DNA of 7,411 nucleotides from Verrucomicrobiales bacterium. Lineage in GTDB: Bacteria; Verrucomicrobiota; Verrucomicrobiia; Verrucomicrobiales; DEV007. Each line of letters begins with the position of its first letter. Position 1 is the stretch's first letter. This document shows positions 6,270 to 7,411 of this stretch, piece by piece. The stretch is taken from assembly GCA_022424805.1 (NCBI GenBank), contig JAKMGR010000263.1:1-7411 (forward strand). Reading direction: 5' to 3'. The translations under genes and the position numbers were made by a program. The notes under the pieces were generated by a model. The model worked only from the letters and a program-made list of their open reading frames with translations, did no database searches and was not told the DNA's origin.

Positions 6270-7331
6270 ATGAATTTTCCTCGAATCAAACCTCTTACCA
6301 TCAAAAAGCTGAAGCGCTTTCGGGCGATTCGGCGGGGGTATGTTTCGTTTCTGCTTTTTTGCTTTCTTCTCCTGGTTTCCTTCTGGGGAGTGGGGGAGTG
6401 CTTTGTAAACAGCCGCGCTCTTGTCGTGAAATACGAGGGGCAAATCTACTTTCCCACTCACGGCGCCTTTCATCCGGGAACAGATTTCGGGTTCGACTAC
6501 GACTACGAGACGAACTATCGGGATCTGAAGAAAAAATTCGCCGAAGATCCCGACGGTGGAAACTGGGTTCTACTGCCGATTGTTCCCTACAACGCCTACG
6601 AGAATGACTTCGTCGAGGGCGAGTATGGACCCAAGCCGCCGAATTTCGAGCGTCGTCATTTCCTGGGGACAGACAACACTGGGCGGGATATTCTGGCACG
6701 ACTATTTTACGGATTTCGTTATGCGGTTGGATTTGCCCTGGCATACATGCTGATCGTTTTCGTGATTGGGATCGCGGTTGGGTGTGCGATGGGATATTTC
6801 GGTGGAAGCATCGATCTCTTCGGGCAGCGGGTCATCGAGATCTGGCAGAATATCCCCTTCCTCTATATCGTCATTATTGTGGCATCGATCGTGCGACCGA
6901 CGATTGGTATCCTCCTGGGAATCTTTGTCGTTTTTGGATGGACTTCGATGACCTACTACATGCGAACCGAAACGCTAAGAGAGAAGTCCCGGGACTACGT
7001 GGCATCAGCGAAGGTTCTCGGAGCGAGTAACTGGCGGGTCATTTTTCGGCACGTCCTGCCGAATACGATCTCCATTCTCGTTACTTTCATGCCCTTTACA
7101 GTGGCCAGTGCGATTGCTTCCCTGACTGCGCTGGATTTCCTTGGCTTCGGCCTTCCTGTGCCGACTCCGAGTTGGGGGGAGTTGCTCCAGCGCGGAGTGC
7201 AAAACCTGAACGCCCCGTGGATCGTGACTTCGGCGTTTGGCGGCCTCGTCGTCGTGCTCCTGCTTGTTACCTTCATCGGGGAGGCCATTCGTGAAGCCTT
7301 TGATCCGAAAAAATTTACCGTATACCGCTGA
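6270..7331 (+). CDS. yejE: Peptide (microcin C-type) ABC importer permease YejE
   Basis: This is the second permease of the Yej-type importer and pairs with YejB in the inner membrane. The product is 353 residues (E. coli YejE is 341). It has the cytoplasmic RRGYVSFLLF entry to membrane helix 1 (about 22-42) and a long periplasmic loop containing VVKYEGQIYFP and DPDGGNWVLLPI. The motif FLGTDNTGRDILARLFYGFR (131-150) follows, then helices to the end. The EAA-type loop is SRDYVASAKVLGASNWRVIFRHVLPNT (240-266). LDFLGFGLPVPTPSWGELLQRG (288-309) and IGEAIREAFDPKK (336-348) are hallmarks of this permease class. Only a weak GAAGAC lies before ATG 6270. The gene sits 18 bp after yejB, and its stop overlaps the next start by one base. 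Confidence 0.92.
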   Translation: MNFPRIKPLTIKKLKRFRAIRRGYVSFLLFCFLLLVSFWGVGECFVNSRALVVKYEGQIYFPTHGAFHPGTDFGFDYDYETNYRDLKKKFAEDPDGGNWVLLPIVPYNAYENDFVEGEYGPKPPNFERRHFLGTDNTGRDILARLFYGFRYAVGFALAYMLIVFVIGIAVGCAMGYFGGSIDLFGQRVIEIWQNIPFLYIVIIVASIVRPTIGILLGIFVVFGWTSMTYYMRTETLREKSRDYVASAKVLGASNWRVIFRHVLPNTISILVTFMPFTVASAIASLTALDFLGFGLPVPTPSWGELLQRGVQNLNAPWIVTSAFGGLVVVLLLVTFIGEAIREAFDPKKFTVYR

Positions 7332-7411
7332 TGAAGTTTCTCACAATATCAACGGCGAAAGCCCTCCTCACGTTTCCGATCCTGTTTCTCGGTGCCTGCG
7401 GCGGCGATAAG
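7331..7411 (+). CDS. N-terminus of a lipoprotein, probably the importer's substrate-binding protein (partial)
   Basis: Only 27 codons are present. The translation is MKFLTISTAKALL, then TFPILFLGACGGDK, and it stays open to the window edge. It has a short basic n-region, a hydrophobic core and a lipobox LGAC with Cys23, followed by GGD, as in many lipoproteins. The yejE stop and this start share a base (TGATG), so the genes are almost certainly co-transcribed and translationally coupled. By position it is most likely the periplasmic solute-binding subunit (YejA-like family 5 extracellular protein), but no mature sequence is visible to confirm this. The ATPase subunit is an alternative by gene order only and does not fit a lipoprotein signal. 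Confidence 0.75.
   Translation, partial: MKFLTISTAKALLTFPILFLGACGGDK

Overview
The window is ordinary-looking bacterial chromosome, densely coded and of moderate G+C, with eight recognisable genes plus the first codons of a ninth. The mix suggests a Gram-negative, probably marine heterotroph. It includes a secreted formylglycine-type sulfatase, a PAS-AraC regulator, a YejBE-type peptide importer and a short GreA-like factor carrying a KYDTRGLEASYLA core. The protein sequences feel closest to Verrucomicrobiota (Opitutae/Puniceicoccales-like). That placement is inferred from family resemblance, not from any search.

Left part (1-1236): the 5' two thirds of trpD (anthranilate phosphoribosyltransferase) runs leftward off the window. 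It is divergent from yqgE/algH (UPF0301/DUF179), with a 91-bp gap that holds a good sigma70-like promoter for yqgE and an imperfect inverted repeat over its -10.

Middle-left (1237-2514): two leftward genes form a tight unit. A PAS-AraC transcription factor comes first, and its stop overlaps the start of a 152-residue GreA/GreB-like elongation factor by ATGA. The stop of the elongation factor abuts the yqgE stop with no base between them.

Middle (2515-4923): divergent from the AraC gene, across 70 bp, is a 573-residue exported sulfatase with a strong Shine-Dalgarno sequence. The 70-bp gap carries two copies of CGAATTTG flanking a possible AraC-gene promoter, so local control of the sulfatase and autoregulation by the PAS-AraC protein is a reasonable model. 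Convergent with the sulfatase is an NfsB-like FMN nitroreductase.

Right part (4924-7411): after a 308-bp divergent intergenic region come two inner-membrane permease genes, yejB and yejE, of a peptide (microcin C-like) ABC importer. The start of a lipoprotein gene follows, coupled by TGATG. It is probably the substrate-binding subunit, and the ATPase gene is expected beyond the window.

I found no CRISPR, phage, IS, tRNA or rRNA feature. Nothing here clearly amounts to an undescribed system. The most interesting local arrangement is the PAS-AraC / Gre-like / sulfatase cluster with its repeated putative operator.
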